Assembly: GCA_037833965.1 (NCBI GenBank)
Contig: AP031352.1
Location: forward strand, 29,142,501-29,206,500
Length of the DNA stretch: 64,000 bases
DNA from: Marchantia polymorpha subsp. ruderalis
Taxonomy: Eukaryota > Streptophyta > Marchantiopsida > Marchantiales > Marchantiaceae
Direction: 5' to 3'
Part shown: piece after piece, positions 52,164-64,000 of the stretch
How the letters are laid out: every line of letters starts with the position of its first letter
Position numbering within the stretch: position 1 is the first letter of the stretch
Made by a program: the position numbers and the translations under genes
The notes under the pieces: generated by a model
What the model saw: only the letters and a program-made list of their open reading frames with translations
Database searches by the model: none
What the model was told of the DNA's origin: nothing

Positions 52164-54831
52164 GGCTCATCTTGAAGAACTTCGAGAACTGACTTGTCCA
52201 AAGCAGATCAATGAGCCTTCATTACAGAATATGTACGAGGAACGAGCGCCTCACCGTGAAACCCCCAGGCTTCTTCAATACATTTGTGCAGACCCGTAGA
52301 TGGTGTAAGCAACTGTCGTCAACTGCAATATGCGGCAGTAGCCCGTCTGCAGCTGGATTTCCGACCGACATGCATTCACAAAATACGTCCTCGGTGTAGC
52401 TGACAGCTCTCACATCGATCGCAGCTCAGTCGGAAAGAAATCGGCAGACTGCGCTCTTCTGAGGAACGGATCCCAAAGAAAGCGGTGGCAACGATGACGG
52501 ATGCCAGCGGAACAATTGAAGAGGAGACTGCGATTGTCGTTCAGATGACAAAATTGGGTACGAATCGTCTGCTGCCAGCAGGCAAACCGCAAAACGCAGT
52601 CTGCTGCGTGCGATCTGGAGGATCTGAGGATCTGAACAGATCCTCCGACGATCTACAATCGAAAGTCGCAATAACGACTTACCGGAGTCGAAAGACTCGC
52701 GTCACACATCACTGGCGAAACCCATGGAGCAGACTGGGAAACGAAGGGGACGCAGGTCCGAGAATCGCGAGTAAAACGTCGTGGGCTTTGACCGATCTAT
52801 CGTAAATTGCAAGTCAATCGCGTGAATCTCAGCGACTGGCACAACACATTCATGGTTCCATGCGAATGCACGCATAGATCTAGCTGTTTGTGTACAGACT
52901 CCAAATTACGACTGATTCCGCAGCTGTCATCAGCTTGGACCGCCTTTCCATGTTTCTACATGTCGGCTACTCCAATCAAAGTCCATGTGCAAAGTCAGGC
53001 GACTGCAACACGAGTTCTTCAGCGGGCCCCTATTTCCCGCAGCATTTGAGGCTTGAGCCCTTCCTGTTTTGTAAGCTCTTTACTTCCACCCCTGAATGAC
53101 GAGGGTCCTGCTGAACTCCAGATTCCGCGGGAATCCTCTTTCCAGCTTCGACTTTTTTGCGTCAGAAAATGGCAGATGATATTTTTTGGAATGCAATTTC
53201 ACTCGCCTCCAAAGGAAACTTCCAATTTCTGCTAGTATCATGTTTTATCATGCAGGTGGCAAAGCTCAAGCTTTTCACAATCTCTCTTCCTTGCTTTAAG
53301 GTCAGACTCAGACTCTAAAGTTATGACTAACATCTCTTCGAAGAAGCAAGCCCGAGGTACTCAACATCAAGTTCAAGACTCAGACGAACCGCATATACTG
53401 AAATTCAGACAATAGGTCTTACAAACTATGCTGCATGATCAGAAAGCTCTACAATTCTGAGAAAGCTTTGAATAGTTTGCTCGCATAGCAGCAAATATTT
53501 ATGGTCGGAAACCTGATCATGCAAGAGGTAGCTCTGGCTAAGAAAGAGAATACGCTCATGAAGTGATTGCTCTTGGACTTCAGCAAGTCAAACAAAAACC
53601 TGCGCATTAAAGACAAGTTCGTTGTCCAAGTTGTAATTGAATCGTTTGCTGACCTCGCCATACTTCGTTCGCACCTTGTCCTGGGGAAGCGCGCGAATCG
53701 AACCAAGACTTTACAATGAACTAGCCGTCAGATTGTTTCAGAGGTTCCCTTTTCGCCCTCAGGAAATTCTCGAACAAAACAAGAATAAAATTCAATTTCC
53801 AGTAGACCTCAAAATGAGATTACCTGCACAGAGATCATCAATCAGATACTGTTGTTCTCAAATGGCAAGTCGTTGTTGACTCCGGGTATCCGTTCTAGCA
53901 AGCGGTAAACCCTGCACGGTTGCTGCAGTCAACCCTTTGGCAGCTGCGCTGGTGTGCAGTGGCGGGGTTGAAGGTGCGCAGGGCAGGAATCAGTTCTTGA
54001 CAAAGCAATGCATTCCTATTTGAAAAGGCGTGCCATTTGGAGAAAAACGAGATTTTGCCGCCGCAAAGCTCTGCAAAATCGCCATCAGCCCCAGAGTTCA
54101 GATCAATGCGAACATCCCCACCATGAGTCCAGTGTCTTTTGGTACGGGCAAGTGCATGCAAGCCTAAAACCAAGTTACTGGCCGTCAGACAACATCGCCA
54201 CCAAGCAACACAGGTTACAGACTCTGAGGCGAACTCAAATCCGGCTTTCATCCTCTGATCGACCAAGACGACGAAGAAGAAGAAGAGAAGCACTCCGATC
54301 GGAGTCGAGTATAACATGCACCACTCGGTGGAATCTGTTCCTCCAGGCACATCAGGCTTACCAGTCATAATCAGCGACTACTTGCGCACATAACTCTCTC
54401 CAATTGTATGTATGGTAGTCCATCAGTAGGCTGGACAGTTAGCTCATCAGCACCTGAACAATCCTTGCTTCGTATTTGTAAAAGAGCCACATATTAGCCC
54501 AGCTGCGAGTGTAGTGTAGCAGAACCATTGGCAAGGAAAGTAGATCGACGAAGGTCTGTCGAAGAAGCAGACGGCGCGATAGTGCAACGCTAGAAATCGA
54601 GAACCACACAGACCGTGGAGATCGAAGCTGTAAGACAAAGTTCCGATTGTTTATTATTCGTGACTGTGGAGATCATTCCAGAGGTGGAGTCGCCGTTGGC
54701 AAGCTCTGGACAGATCTCAGAGTCTGTCGGATAGGTTCATTCTTCATCCGCATTTGAATAAGGTCCATAATCTCTGACACATCGACGAGGCGGTCGACGA
54801 GGCCATCTCACCAGTGGACTCGCTGGATTGT
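52164..54831. other. Presumed upstream region of the ALOG gene
   Basis: Frames at 52494-52802 (plus, 103 codons from ATG) and 54368-53895 (minus, 157 codons) have no recognisable motif and are probably chance. The region is likely promoter and 5' UTR of the ALOG gene; no clear TATA box was identified. Confidence 0.4.
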
Positions 54832-55797
54832 ATGGACTCGTTATTCAGGTTCAGCAATGAATCATCGAACGCCGCCGCCAGTGGAGGTGCACAAGGACGC
54901 GACGAGGCGAAGGTGGAGTATCTGGGCCCCACGACATTCGAGGGAGCGGGGAGCAACGAGCTCGAGGTCTTTCAGCAGCAGCAGCTTCGGGGTCTGAATC
55001 AGAAACACGAGATCACTCAAAGCGCCAGACCACCACCAGCGCCGCCAGCAGCAGCAGCGCCGAGCCGATACGAGTCGCAAAAGCGACGAGACTGGAACAG
55101 CTTCGGGCAGTACTTGCGAAATCACCGACCGCGCATCGATCTGGAGGAGTGCAGCGGCGAGCAGGTGATCGAGTTCCTGCGCTACTTGGACCAATTCGGC
55201 AAGACCAAAGTGCACGTGCCGAGCTGCCACTACTTCGGAGTGCCGAGCCCCGCGCATCCGTGCTCGTGCCCTCTGCGCCAGGCCTGGGGCTCGCTCGACG
55301 CTCTGATCGGTCGTCTGCGAGCTGCGTTCGAGGAGAACGGAGGCCACGCCAGCCGCAATCCCTTCGGCGACCGCGTGATCCGCTCGTACCTGCGAGAGGT
55401 TCGCGAGAAGCAGGCCAAGGCTCGAGGCATCGCCTACGGCAAGAAAAAGAAGGGCCTTGTCTCTTCGCAGCCTTCCCTGCTTCCCGTGCCCACGGAGCAG
55501 GAGCAGCAGCAGCAGCAGCAACAGCTCACGTACGAGCACCATCAACACCACCATCAGCATTTGCTCCCGCAAATGCCCGCCCATATCCACCATGGAAGCC
55601 TGTCCGATGCGTTCTCGATCCATGACGCCGCCTCGAGCTCGGGCTCTCAGGGATATCAGCTGGCCTCGTACAATCCGAGCAATGGCGCCGTCAGCCTCGT
55701 GTCGCGAGTTTATCCCCCGTTCGAGATCCATTCGTTCATGGAGGATTTGCCGTGCAGAGATGCCAGCGGCTGGGCGTGGAATCCCGTCTGTGGCTAG
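54832..55797 (+). CDS. ALOG-domain (LSH/G1-like) nuclear protein
   Basis: ALOG proteins are plant-specific nuclear regulators of organ boundaries and meristem activity that bind DNA through a domain derived from a recombinase-like fold with an inserted zinc ribbon. Here 321 residues start at ATG 54832. Residues 79-206 are a complete ALOG domain: [17 protein letters not shown], the ribbon with H128, C132, H142, C144 and C146, the signature [20 protein letters not shown], then [16 protein letters not shown]. It ends in the KKKK nuclear localisation signal at 204-207. The N terminus is short, with Ala/Pro runs; the C terminus has a Gln run and a His-rich tract (225-243). It seems intronless, as most ALOG genes are. 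Codon use is GC-rich. Liverworts have few ALOG genes (LOS1 and TAW1 in Marchantia); I cannot say which this is. Confidence 0.95.
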   Translation: MDSLFRFSNESSNAAASGGAQGRDEAKVEYLGPTTFEGAGSNELEVFQQQQLRGLNQKHEITQSARPPPAPPAAAAPSRYESQKRRDWNSFGQYLRNHRPRIDLEECSGEQVIEFLRYLDQFGKTKVHVPSCHYFGVPSPAHPCSCPLRQAWGSLDALIGRLRAAFEENGGHASRNPFGDRVIRSYLREVREKQAKARGIAYGKKKKGLVSSQPSLLPVPTEQEQQQQQQQLTYEHHQHHHQHLLPQMPAHIHHGSLSDAFSIHDAASSSGSQGYQLASYNPSNGAVSLVSRVYPPFEIHSFMEDLPCRDASGWAWNPVCG

Positions 55798-58700
55798 GGG
55801 GCCGAAAAATCCCATCGGGGCTTGCAAAATTCTCTCTCTCTCTCTCGACGCTCGTCGCTGTGGCATCGGTGCATGTCGGCCATCCGCATCTCGAGCATTC
55901 GTGGATTCGTGGATTCATGGTGCACCTGCCTGCCTCAACTGTCAGCAAGGAGTTCTCTACGAGCTTGCCGTCTTGAACAGGTGGAGCACGTTTTGCATCG
56001 ATGTAGCAGATTTGCTTACAGATCGATTATCAGAAGGTCCAAAATGATCAAAACTCTAAATTTGCAGGTACTGCTGAGGAAATGCTGCCTACCATTGGCA
56101 TAAGCTTTCCTCCAATCCTTCACCGAAGACAGATGTGAGGGTGAGTGGCTTCCAGAGCAAAGTGAGCTTAAACGAACAACAATTTGCCCATACCCGGGTC
56201 CATATAAAATATAGCAATTTATAAAATGCCAAATTGGTTGACCTCATCCAGTCTATCGATCGAATTCGCCTCTTGGGCTACTGAGGGATTGCAATCAGAA
56301 ACATCAGATGATATCATTGTACTAGAAAGTAGGAGGTACACCGCGACTGCGAATCAGATACATTTGCAAATATGATGAATAAATTACACGCTGAAGGTGA
56401 GGTCAGTTCCTTTACTGTCACGCCTGAACGTGATGCTGGTGAAGCTTGAAAAATGATTCGCATCATCAGTCTTGTATTCTACGTTCCGTTCCATCTTACA
56501 TCCTGTCTACAAGTCTGAACCTTTGTCCTTCTGGTGCACTTCGACTCTGTTACATTACATGCTTCGGTAGCAAGTACAATTTCTAGAATCAGCGTTACCA
56601 GATTAGACACCTGCAGTTTTTGATGCTTCGTTTGGATGGACTTTGGAACACGAAGACCAAGGTCATACAACATACTTCTTCCACACCTCGAAATGCAGTC
56701 CAGCTCCAGCTCTGGATGTCCTTGCGAACCTGGCAGTCTGGCTGCTCCTCTTCAGCTCCGCGGGCTGGTCCGGGGTCAAAATTTACTGGAATTTACAAGC
56801 ATAAAAATTATGTGTTAAACGAAGCTCGAGCACAAAAGAGAAGACGTTTTATCTCTGATTTGTTATACTGACTGTGTTCAGTATGGGATTTTTTATTCCT
56901 TAAGACTGTTGTTGTTGCGTTCATGAAGGTTACGTGGAGGCGATTTGATTCATGAATGCAATGGGAGAAAAGTACAGAATACCTCATTTCCAACAAAACA
57001 TGTTCCAGTGTATTCAATGATGTGTACAGAGTCTGCTTAAGTACATTTCGTACTTCATGATTACTGTCATCTGTTGTCTCCTGGATAGAGAGACAACACA
57101 AAACTCCAAATTCCGATTGGCTAGTCGTTTCGAGAAACGACGACTTTTCCAACTCCTGGAATGATTTTTCTTCTCGACAGATACATTAATTTGGCCGAGC
57201 TTAAGTTTTCGATCATAAGATTCTACCGAGCCCCTCATGTTCATTTCACAGGGAGTGCATGAGTAGTAAAGAGCGCAATTTCAAGGATATGAATCCATCC
57301 CAATGCCAATCCGAATTATTACAGTGGTCAGGGTCAAGCATGAGCTGCGCATTCCGAGGCTCCCGGAGTCCGGCCCCTGGCGCTTGACCTTCACAATCCG
57401 GCGCAGTCAAAAAGTGTTCGTGCACTAGCATATCCACATCTAGAAATCATACCTTACTGTATGGTGGACTAGAAGGTTGAAGATTTTAGGCTGGATTCCG
57501 GACATGAACTCGGAAGTCCAAAGATTGCACCCATACTGCAGTGGGCTCCTGCAGTCAGGAGACTTGAGGTTTTCCGGCATCGACGAAACAGGCTCGTGAT
57601 TGCATCTTCCTCGGCTCAAGAGGTCCAAGACGTCATGTGACACTCACCTCGCGACTCTTATTCTCGATGCAGATTTCGTCAGCTGCGAGATTCGGTGCGC
57701 GAAGTGACGACCTCCACAGACGAGAACCGGCTTTGAAGAAAGCACTTCCACCGCTTGTATCACAAGGCCTTCCTGTCAATTGGAGAAACTTCTATGAATT
57801 CCGTGGCTATGAGCTCTCTGCGGACACTGCGGACCTGTGTGATGAGAGGACATCTCAGCATTTATCAAGCTGAAGACATCGATGCATGCAAAGACCCCGA
57901 ACCCTGGAAAATATCTGCCATCTCGAGCGGAGGATCAGAGCATTCAACATTCGGAACCCTTGAGGTTCTGACACCATTAATGAGGATGAGAGGCTGGCCG
58001 TGGAGGAACAAGGAGTGCGGCGTAGGTCTGAGAATACCCGGTCATCTCAATTTCTCATTCTTGAGTCCTGACTGGAGTCGTCTCGGTCTTCTACTTCCAT
58101 ACAGGTGATTCTTCGGTTCCACCGACTTCTATAATCTTCACACCATCCGAAACACAACACATTGATTCAACTCCTTCGTACGTCTCGGGTACTGCTCGTT
58201 TGCCTCGATCGGTGGAGGCTATCTATCAGCTTGGTACATAGCTGCTCGAGTCTCGAGATAGCACACTTCGTAGAGTACCATTTGAAATATGCATTGGGCT
58301 CAGAACGTGGAAGAGCTTATAAGCTTCCAGACTTCTCGCCATAAGAGAAAGTGGATGATTGGATTGTGAGCAACTCCTCAAATGTAACCAGCTCCATGCT
58401 TGTGTCCACCATTGCTGTGACTTCGAGCACGCCTGCGTATGCATTTTACTTGTGCAAGTACGATGCAAGTGGGAGGGAATGTCAAATGGGTAAAACAAAT
58501 TATGAGAATACCCATGAATCAATCAAGCACTACAATTATGAACCAAGGCTAGGTACCAACAATGTCAAAATTGGTGAATACATATATTAAATCACCTAAA
58601 ATTTTCCAACTTTTTTAATCAAATGTTATACATTACACATGCATATTATTACTTGGTTTCTCCAGATAATGTATGTTACACTATCTAATGCTTTGATATA

Positions 58701-59282
58701 TTAGATTACACAGAGCTTAAATAAAGGTATCCTGTATTTTAGTAGAACATTCTTCTTATTTTAAAAATAACTCTAATAGTTTTATTTTTGAAAGAGGGGT
58801 TATAGAATTCGTGACCGGAAATTTACAGCCCATTTCCGGTTCGTATATTCTCTCAGCTGCTGATATATTTTATTCTACAGCGCAATTTTTAAATGGCATG
58901 TGAAATTGAGCGTCTGTTTGTTGCATATTACTTCAATTATAACGTAACAAGGATTTATCTCGCCACACACACAGTTTAATACTTGCAGATTTTGGCTTCT
59001 GTAGTTACACTATTCGTCCATAAAAGACATGGATAACATTCCCTCTAAAGAAATTTCATGTGTATGAACATAAGCATCAAATATGCAATCGTAACTTGAC
59101 TTTTTTTTTAATCTGTATGATCGGTTCGGAGCCGGATACCTGCGGACTCAGGAATATACTAGCACAACACAATATATATATGCCTACGTGGCTCCAATCC
59201 AAACAATATGATCGATGGAAAAATAAAAGAACAAGACAACGAGATTTACCCAGGTTCGGACCAAAATGTCCTACTTACTGCT
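55798..59282. other. ALOG 3' flank and intergenic DNA
   Basis: A (TC)n tract lies at about 55830-55846, shortly after the ALOG stop, probably in its 3' UTR. Beyond it only short frames occur. From about 58580 the sequence becomes AT-rich up to the copia LTR. Nothing else could be supported. Confidence 0.5.
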
Positions 59283-59611
59283 TGGAGAGTGGTTCCACTA
59301 ACAAATAATAATCCAAGATTACAAAGATTTCAAGCCCCCACAACTTTCTCTTTTCTCTCAAGGATTTTTCTCCCTTGTTTGTTCTAGTTTATTTTCTCTC
59401 TTTCTTTCTCTCACCCACTTTTCCTCTCTATTTGTTTTCCTCTCGGCATACTAAACAACAACACTTTTGCTTTATATACACAATACAAAGGAAATAAAAC
59501 AATAAAGAAGTGTGACCCACAAACTTAAAGTCACGTTCACAAATCTTCACCTCGGCTTTAAGGAGAACTCGGAACGAACAAAAACTCACATCACAGTAGA
59601 ACCACTCTCCA
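59283..59611 (-). repeat. 3' LTR of the copia element, about 329 bp
   Basis: It begins at 59611 right after the purine tract with TGGAGAGTGGTTC and, by my reading, ends at 59283 with the exact inverse GAACCACTCTCCA on the minus strand. A 13-bp terminal inverted repeat is longer than usual for copia LTRs. A TATA box lies about 130 bases in. The left boundary is less certain, because DNA to its left (CCAGGTTCGGACC near 59250) resembles sequence often found within copia LTRs. Confidence 0.6.
59471..59478 (-). promoter_or_regulatory. TATA box in the copia LTR
   Basis: The minus strand reads GTATATAAAGC, centrally placed in the 329-bp LTR as expected for the U3/R promoter. Confidence 0.6.
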
Positions 59612-59621
59612 CATCCTCCTC
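59612..59621 (-). other. Polypurine tract of the copia element
   Basis: AGAGGAGGATG on the minus strand overlaps the end of the pol stop codon and abuts the TGGAGAG start of the 3' LTR. Confidence 0.7.
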
Positions 59622-61878
59622 TAGTTGCTCAACTTCGCAACGTTGATCAAGTCGCAACAATGCCGAAACTTGATCCCCGTCACCGCCTTCGTAGCCATAT
59701 CCGCCGGATTCTCGTCCGTGTGCATTTTCTCAACAACCACGGATCCCTCGGCGACCACATCTCGAATGAAGTGTAGCTTTACATCGATGTGCTTCGTCCT
59801 CTCAAGAAACATTTCGTTCTTGGTCAAGTGTATCGCGCTTTGATTATCACAAAACAACTCCACCTCATTTTGCACAATTCCGAGCTCATGAATCAACCCC
59901 TTCAACCAACGAGATTCCTTCACGACTTCCGTGGTGGCAATGTCCTCGGCCTCGGTTGTAGAACTACCGGTGCAACTACCGGTTGTAATTGCGCCTTCCA
60001 ACTCACCGCACAACCAAACAAGGTGAACAAATATCCGGTCAAAGACCGCCTCTTGTCCAAGTCACCCACAAAGTCCACATCAACATATCCTCTCAACTTC
60101 GCCGCATCTTCATTTGCCCGTCGATAGAATAAACCAACATCTGAAGTTACTTTAACGAACCGAAGTACATACTTTGTTGCGTTCCAATGCTCTCTACCCG
60201 AGTTGGCCATAAATCGGCTCACAAGACTAGTCACGTACGCTAAATCCAGTCATGTGCACACCATGGCATACATGAGACTCCAACGGCACTCGCATAAGGA
60301 ATTCGCTTCATGCTCGCTCGACCCTCCTCGGTCTTCGGCGACATACTCACAAAAAGTTTGAAATGAGCCGCCAAAGATGTTTGAACCACCTTTGACTCCG
60401 ACATCCCAAACTTGACCACACCCTTCCGAAGATAACCACCTTGAGACACGAATAGTTCACCGCGTCTCCTATCTCGTGTGATTTCCATCCCCAAAATTTT
60501 CTTGGCCGTTCCCATGTCTTTCATCTCAAACACGCTTTCCAAAATTCGTTTCACAATGTGGATTTCGTTCTTGTTCTTCAATGCTATCAACATGTCATCA
60601 ACATATAGCAACAAGAATATTCCACTACCATCAACCCACTTGACATACACGCATCTATCAAAATTGCTCTGCGAGAACCCATTTCGTACCATGAACTCGT
60701 CAAACCTCAAGTACCATTGTTTTGGAGATTGCTTCAAGCCATAGAGAGATTTCCTAAGAAGACCCACCTTATCTTCATCTCCAACATTGACAAAACCTTC
60801 CAGTTGAGCCATTAGAATTCTCTCCCTCAAGATTTTCATGAAAAAAACACGGTCTGTACATCCATTTGCTCAAGCTCTAGATCATGTTGATTTATCAAAG
60901 CGAGCAAAATCCAAATGGATGTGTGCTTCATCACGGAGGAGTAGATCTTGTTAAAGTTGACCCCTTCTCTTTGTGTGAAGCCCTTAGCCACCAATCTCGC
61001 CTTACACCGAGGCTTTTCAAACCCAACAATGCCTTCCTTTCGTTTGAACACCCACTTGCAACCAACTACACGTTGATCTTTAGGCTTGTCCACAAGTACC
61101 CATGTCTCGTTCTTGTCAAGTGATGTCATTTACTCTTCCATCGCACACTTCCATAGCTCTTTGTCTTTGCTCATCACCGCTTCGCGATACAATCTCGGTT
61201 CCAAGTCTTCCAACTCCTCCGCGGCAACCAACGCAAATGCAACTAAATCGGAGTAACCAAACCTCTTCGGAGCTCGAGTTTCTCTTTTATGTCGATCTCT
61301 TGCCAATTGGTACGAGTCTAGACTCTTGTCATGACTTTCACCGCTTAACTCCTCAATTTCTTCCAAGTGACCATCATCACTAGCATCGTCTTTATCCTCC
61401 CGTTCATTGCTACATCTCCCCAATAGCTTCATCTCAATTTTGGCTCTTTCCTTAGCGACCTCCGCGCTATCCTTCGCCTCTTGAGTAGCCACGGCCATTT
61501 AGTACTAGGATTCTCTAAAGACAACATCTTGGGTAATGACACATTTCGAAGCTTCACCTTCTTTGTACCAAAGCTTCCAACCTTTCACGCCCTCAGGATA
61601 ACGAACAAACATGCACTTCTTTGCTCTCGGATCTAGCTTGTACTCTCTTTGGTGCATGTACACCACACAACCAAATACCTTCAAGTTGTCAAGCTTCGGT
61701 GCAACTAGTGTATTGCAATTCAACGCCACCGATGTACATCGATTTATCAAGTAAGCCGCCGTGTTAACGGCTTCTTCCCAAAACCGCTTCGGCAAACCGG
61801 CCTCGAATAACATGCATCTCACCCTCTCAACTAGTGTTTGATTCACCTACTCCGCAAGTCTATTTTATTGCGGGGTTC

Positions 61879-63596
61879 TATGAGCACAAAAATGCGCTCA
61901 CATGTCTTTTTAACCTAATGAGAGTTAAAAATTTGGATCTAAGCTCTTGCAAAATTATGCTTGGGGTTTTCTGAAATTTTTGGCAAGATAAGGAGTTGGT
62001 GTAATGGCTAGTAGGAAAAGGTGCGGAAGGGGGCCTTCGGGGCAAGGTCTTCAGCAAAGTGCCTTCGGTGAAGTCCCTTCGGGTAAAGGCCTTTGGCAAA
62101 ACAGTGAAACCCTCATAACGTTTTCAATGTGTGACGCCTTGACTCACTTAGGGTCTTGTTGAAAAAAGCTCAAGACTCTTGTTCTAACGAGCTCAAGAAC
62201 TCTTGAAACGGATCTAGGAATTGTGAGTTATGAGTGTCGGAAGTGACTGTTATAGATAGGCAAAGGTGCGGAAAAGTGTCTTCGGCGGTGGGATGCCTTC
62301 GGCGGTGTGCGGAAGAAGATTTCGGACGGCAGAAGTTGGCGTGGTCATGAATGTAGAATGTACAAGTGTGGCAGCGGCGGCGGCGTGAAGTCAAGCGTGG
62401 GAAGCAGGACGGCGGGGCATGAAGTCGCGCATGTGAAGCAGACCGTTACCCATCATTGCGGGAACGGCATTCACGCGGCCTGTGGGTGTCTCTGCCCTTG
62501 ACTTTTGGAGAGGAAATTCGGCCTTGGGAGAGAGATCTTGGAGGTGTACTAGTGTGTGTGGACGAAGGTGGGATCAGTAGGAGGAATAGAGTGTGGTAGT
62601 GAGTGATTTTTGCAGGGAAGTGGTGAGAATTAGGAAGGGAGTGTTGAGAATTTGAAGGAGGAGGGAGCGAATTCTCGAGGGTGGAGAGTCGAACCTGAGT
62701 GAAATTCAATCGGGGTCCAAGATCGAAGTGTCGAATCTGTGAGTGGGAGCTTAAATCAAAGTGAAGTATCGGTGAGTCGGAGCTGAAATCGAGGTGTCGA
62801 ATCTGAGAGTGGGAGTTGAAATCGAAGTGAAATCTGAGACTGAAATCTTACAGTCAGGATCTGAATTTGAAACGGAAAAGTGAGAGTTAAATCTAAGAGA
62901 GAAATCTGGTGGGGTCTCAAGATGGAAGCTGAGAAATTGACACCGAAATCTGAGTAGGAATTGGGAGTGGAACTGAAATTGAAGGTGGGAACTGAGGGTT
63001 TGAGACTGAAATCTGATACTCGACATTGTGGGTGGAATCTGATAAGAGGGGGAAATCCTTGAGAGCGAGGGTGTTGAAAGCGTGAAGTCGCTTAGAGTGC
63101 CGCCGGAGGGCTGAGCGGAAGAGTGTGTGTGAAGGCCAAGAGGGTCGCTGGGCTGAGAGTGAGTTGATCACTAAGAGGAAAAATCGAGCAAAGTGTTGAG
63201 AGTAGAATCGTGTTCCCTGGGTGTGAAGATTGCTGTTATGAAGGGTGTCACCTTGTGCTGCGGGTGTGTCACCTGACTTAGTCCGAGGCAGTGTGTCCAA
63301 GATCTGGCACTCATTCTAGGATATGCCCACAGCGGCTGTAGTATTGAGAAAGTCACCCAGAGTTGGGATAGATCTTTATGTTACAAAGAGCTTGTCTGCT
63401 GCTCTTGTGAACTTAGCAGACAGCAATGTGTTAGTTTGAGTTTTGGACAATTTGTCCGTGGAAGAGCGAGTATTCATGATCTCGTTGTCTTGAATACACT
63501 CACAGTACATGATTTGAGAACTGAGAAGTTAGATTATGGGAGCTCGAACCCCCACCTGGATTACAAACGCTGAAGGGTGGAGAGTTTCGGCTCACA
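61879..63596. mobile_element. 1718-bp solo-LTR-like insertion in the copia integrase
   Basis: It is flanked by GGTTC at 61874-61878 and 63597-63601, a 5-bp target duplication. Its ends read TATGAGC on the left and GCTCACA on the right: short inverted termini consistent with TG...CA after one C-to-T change. Removing the insertion and one GGTTC puts the two halves of the integrase into the same frame at a conserved motif, which confirms the boundaries. No internal genes, primer site or paired LTRs were seen, so a solo LTR is the best reading; a 5-bp-duplicating non-autonomous element is the alternative. It contains repeated CCTTCGG motifs (61990-62310) and a purine-rich repeat tract. Confidence 0.8.
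62700..63030 (+). repeat. Purine-rich degenerate repeat tract
   Basis: Imperfect reiterations of GAAATCTGAG / GTGGGAGTTGAAATCGAAGTG give a strongly strand-asymmetric, purine-rich stretch on the plus strand, inside the solo-LTR-like insertion. Confidence 0.6.
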
Positions 63597-64000
63597 GGTT
63601 CCCCGGACGGTCTTGTGCCTAACCATCCCTTCTTCCTTGATGAACCGGTTGAACTCATCATCCTAATACTCCAAACCACTGTCCGTTCAAAGTTTCTTGA
63701 TGTTTCTCCCAGTTTGTACCTCTACCATCTTCTTCCATTCTTTGAACTTTTCAAAAGCTTCATCTTTATGCTTCAAGATGTAGACCCAAACCTTTCAATA
63801 CAATCATTGATGAATATGATGAAATATTGGCCTCCATCTAGAGTCGGCGTACTCGACGGCCCCCACAAATCCAAGTGCACATAGCTCAACGTGTCTCGCG
63901 TCACAGCGGACCGTGTAAACTTCACTCTCGTGGCCTTGCCGTAGATGCAATTCTCGCAAAACTCCAAGTCATCAAGCTTGTCACCCCCCGAACAAACCTT

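Larger units (their letters stand above)
59283..64000 (-). mobile_element. Degenerate Ty1/copia retrotransposon (5' part beyond window)
   Basis: Reading from 64000 leftwards the order is integrase, RT, RNase H, polypurine tract and 3' LTR. Integrase before RT is the Ty1/copia order. Stops and frameshifts interrupt pol, and the integrase is split by a 1.7 kb insertion at 61879-63596. The zinc-binding part of the integrase runs off the right edge, so protease, gag and the 5' LTR lie outside the window. Confidence 0.92.
59621..64000 (-). pseudogene. pol: Copia pol: integrase, reverse transcriptase, RNase H (broken)
   Basis: From right to left, the GAG-pre-integrase zinc segment (LEFCENCIYGKA) and integrase core start (HLDLWGPS) lie near 63990-63860. 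Frameshifts and stops follow (for example TGA and TAG near 63670-63640), and then the 1.7 kb insertion. Beyond it, at 61866-61505, is the integrase C-terminal part (RCMLFEAGLPKRFWEEAV), with CAA-to-TAA and CGA/TGG-type changes giving stops. RT follows (WVFKRKEG; KSLYGLKQSPKQWY; the YVDDM catalytic pair), broken by frameshifts near 60837 and 60250. RNase H comes last (STTEAE; LFCDNQSAIHL; the TKHIDVKLHFIRD segment), ending in a stop at 59621. No full-length protein is possible. Many changes are C-to-T type, as expected of a methylated silent copy. Confidence 0.92.

Noticed and set aside
52494-52802. 103-codon ATG frame upstream of the ALOG gene
   Set aside because: No motif, no paralogue, and a competing frame on the other strand; kept only as a possibility in the upstream-region entry.
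53895-54368. 157-codon minus frame upstream of the ALOG gene
   Set aside because: It starts with ATG but has no recognisable domain and is near the length expected by chance in a window this size.
54814-54831. Upstream GTG start for the ALOG protein
   Set aside because: Nuclear plant genes use ATG; the first in-frame ATG is at 54832 and precedes all conserved residues.
63530-63600. tRNA-derived SINE or tRNA gene (GGTTCGAGC B-box-like motif on the minus strand)
   Set aside because: No convincing A box or cloverleaf; the motif falls at the edge of the solo-LTR-like block, whose ends are fixed by the target duplication.
1-64000. CRISPR arrays, bacterial operons or ribosome-binding sites
   Set aside because: No regularly spaced short repeats with unique spacers were seen, and all recognisable genes and elements are eukaryotic.

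Overview
The window looks like nuclear DNA of a land plant. It holds plant-type Ty3/gypsy and Ty1/copia retrotransposons, a plant-specific ALOG transcription-factor gene, a mitochondrial nad5 fragment, and AT-rich intergenic DNA with decayed repeats. A bryophyte, perhaps a Marchantia-like liverwort, is my guess; it rests on overall character, not on a diagnostic sequence.

Bases 1-16577 are retrotransposon DNA, all reading on the minus strand. A young Ty3/gypsy element (1-11387, its 3' LTR cut by the window edge) has a roughly 4.88 kb LTR, a tRNA-Asp-type primer-binding site, gag-protease and pol. These two frames are in register and are separated by one UAG in a known leaky-stop context. It appears to have inserted into the gag of an older related copy (11388-16577). 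Each complete LTR carries an intact 851-codon reading frame on the element's own strand, which I do not recognise. A TATA box about 35 bp past its stop would place the frame inside U3, so it would sit downstream of pol in the genomic RNA. This is the most interesting system in the window.

Bases 16578-54800 are gene-poor. They contain a 1.7 kb foldback element with 348-bp arms (21005-22742), two distant paralogues of an unrecognised small protein family in opposite orientation (23831-24361 plus, 42293-42871 minus), and a diverged direct duplication of about 3 kb (24.5-30.5 kb). They also hold the nad5 fragment (32.3 kb), relics or exons of unrecognised genes (33.6-34.7 and 46.8-51.1 kb), short near-perfect palindromes and several simple repeats.

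Bases 54832-55797 encode an apparently intronless ALOG (LSH/G1-like) nuclear protein, the best supported host gene. Bases 59283-64000 are the 3' two-thirds of a degenerate Ty1/copia element on the minus strand. Its integrase is split by a 1718-bp solo-LTR-like insertion flanked by a 5-bp target duplication. The host genes do not form any evident pathway; the only coherent multi-component system is the gypsy element with its LTR-borne frame.
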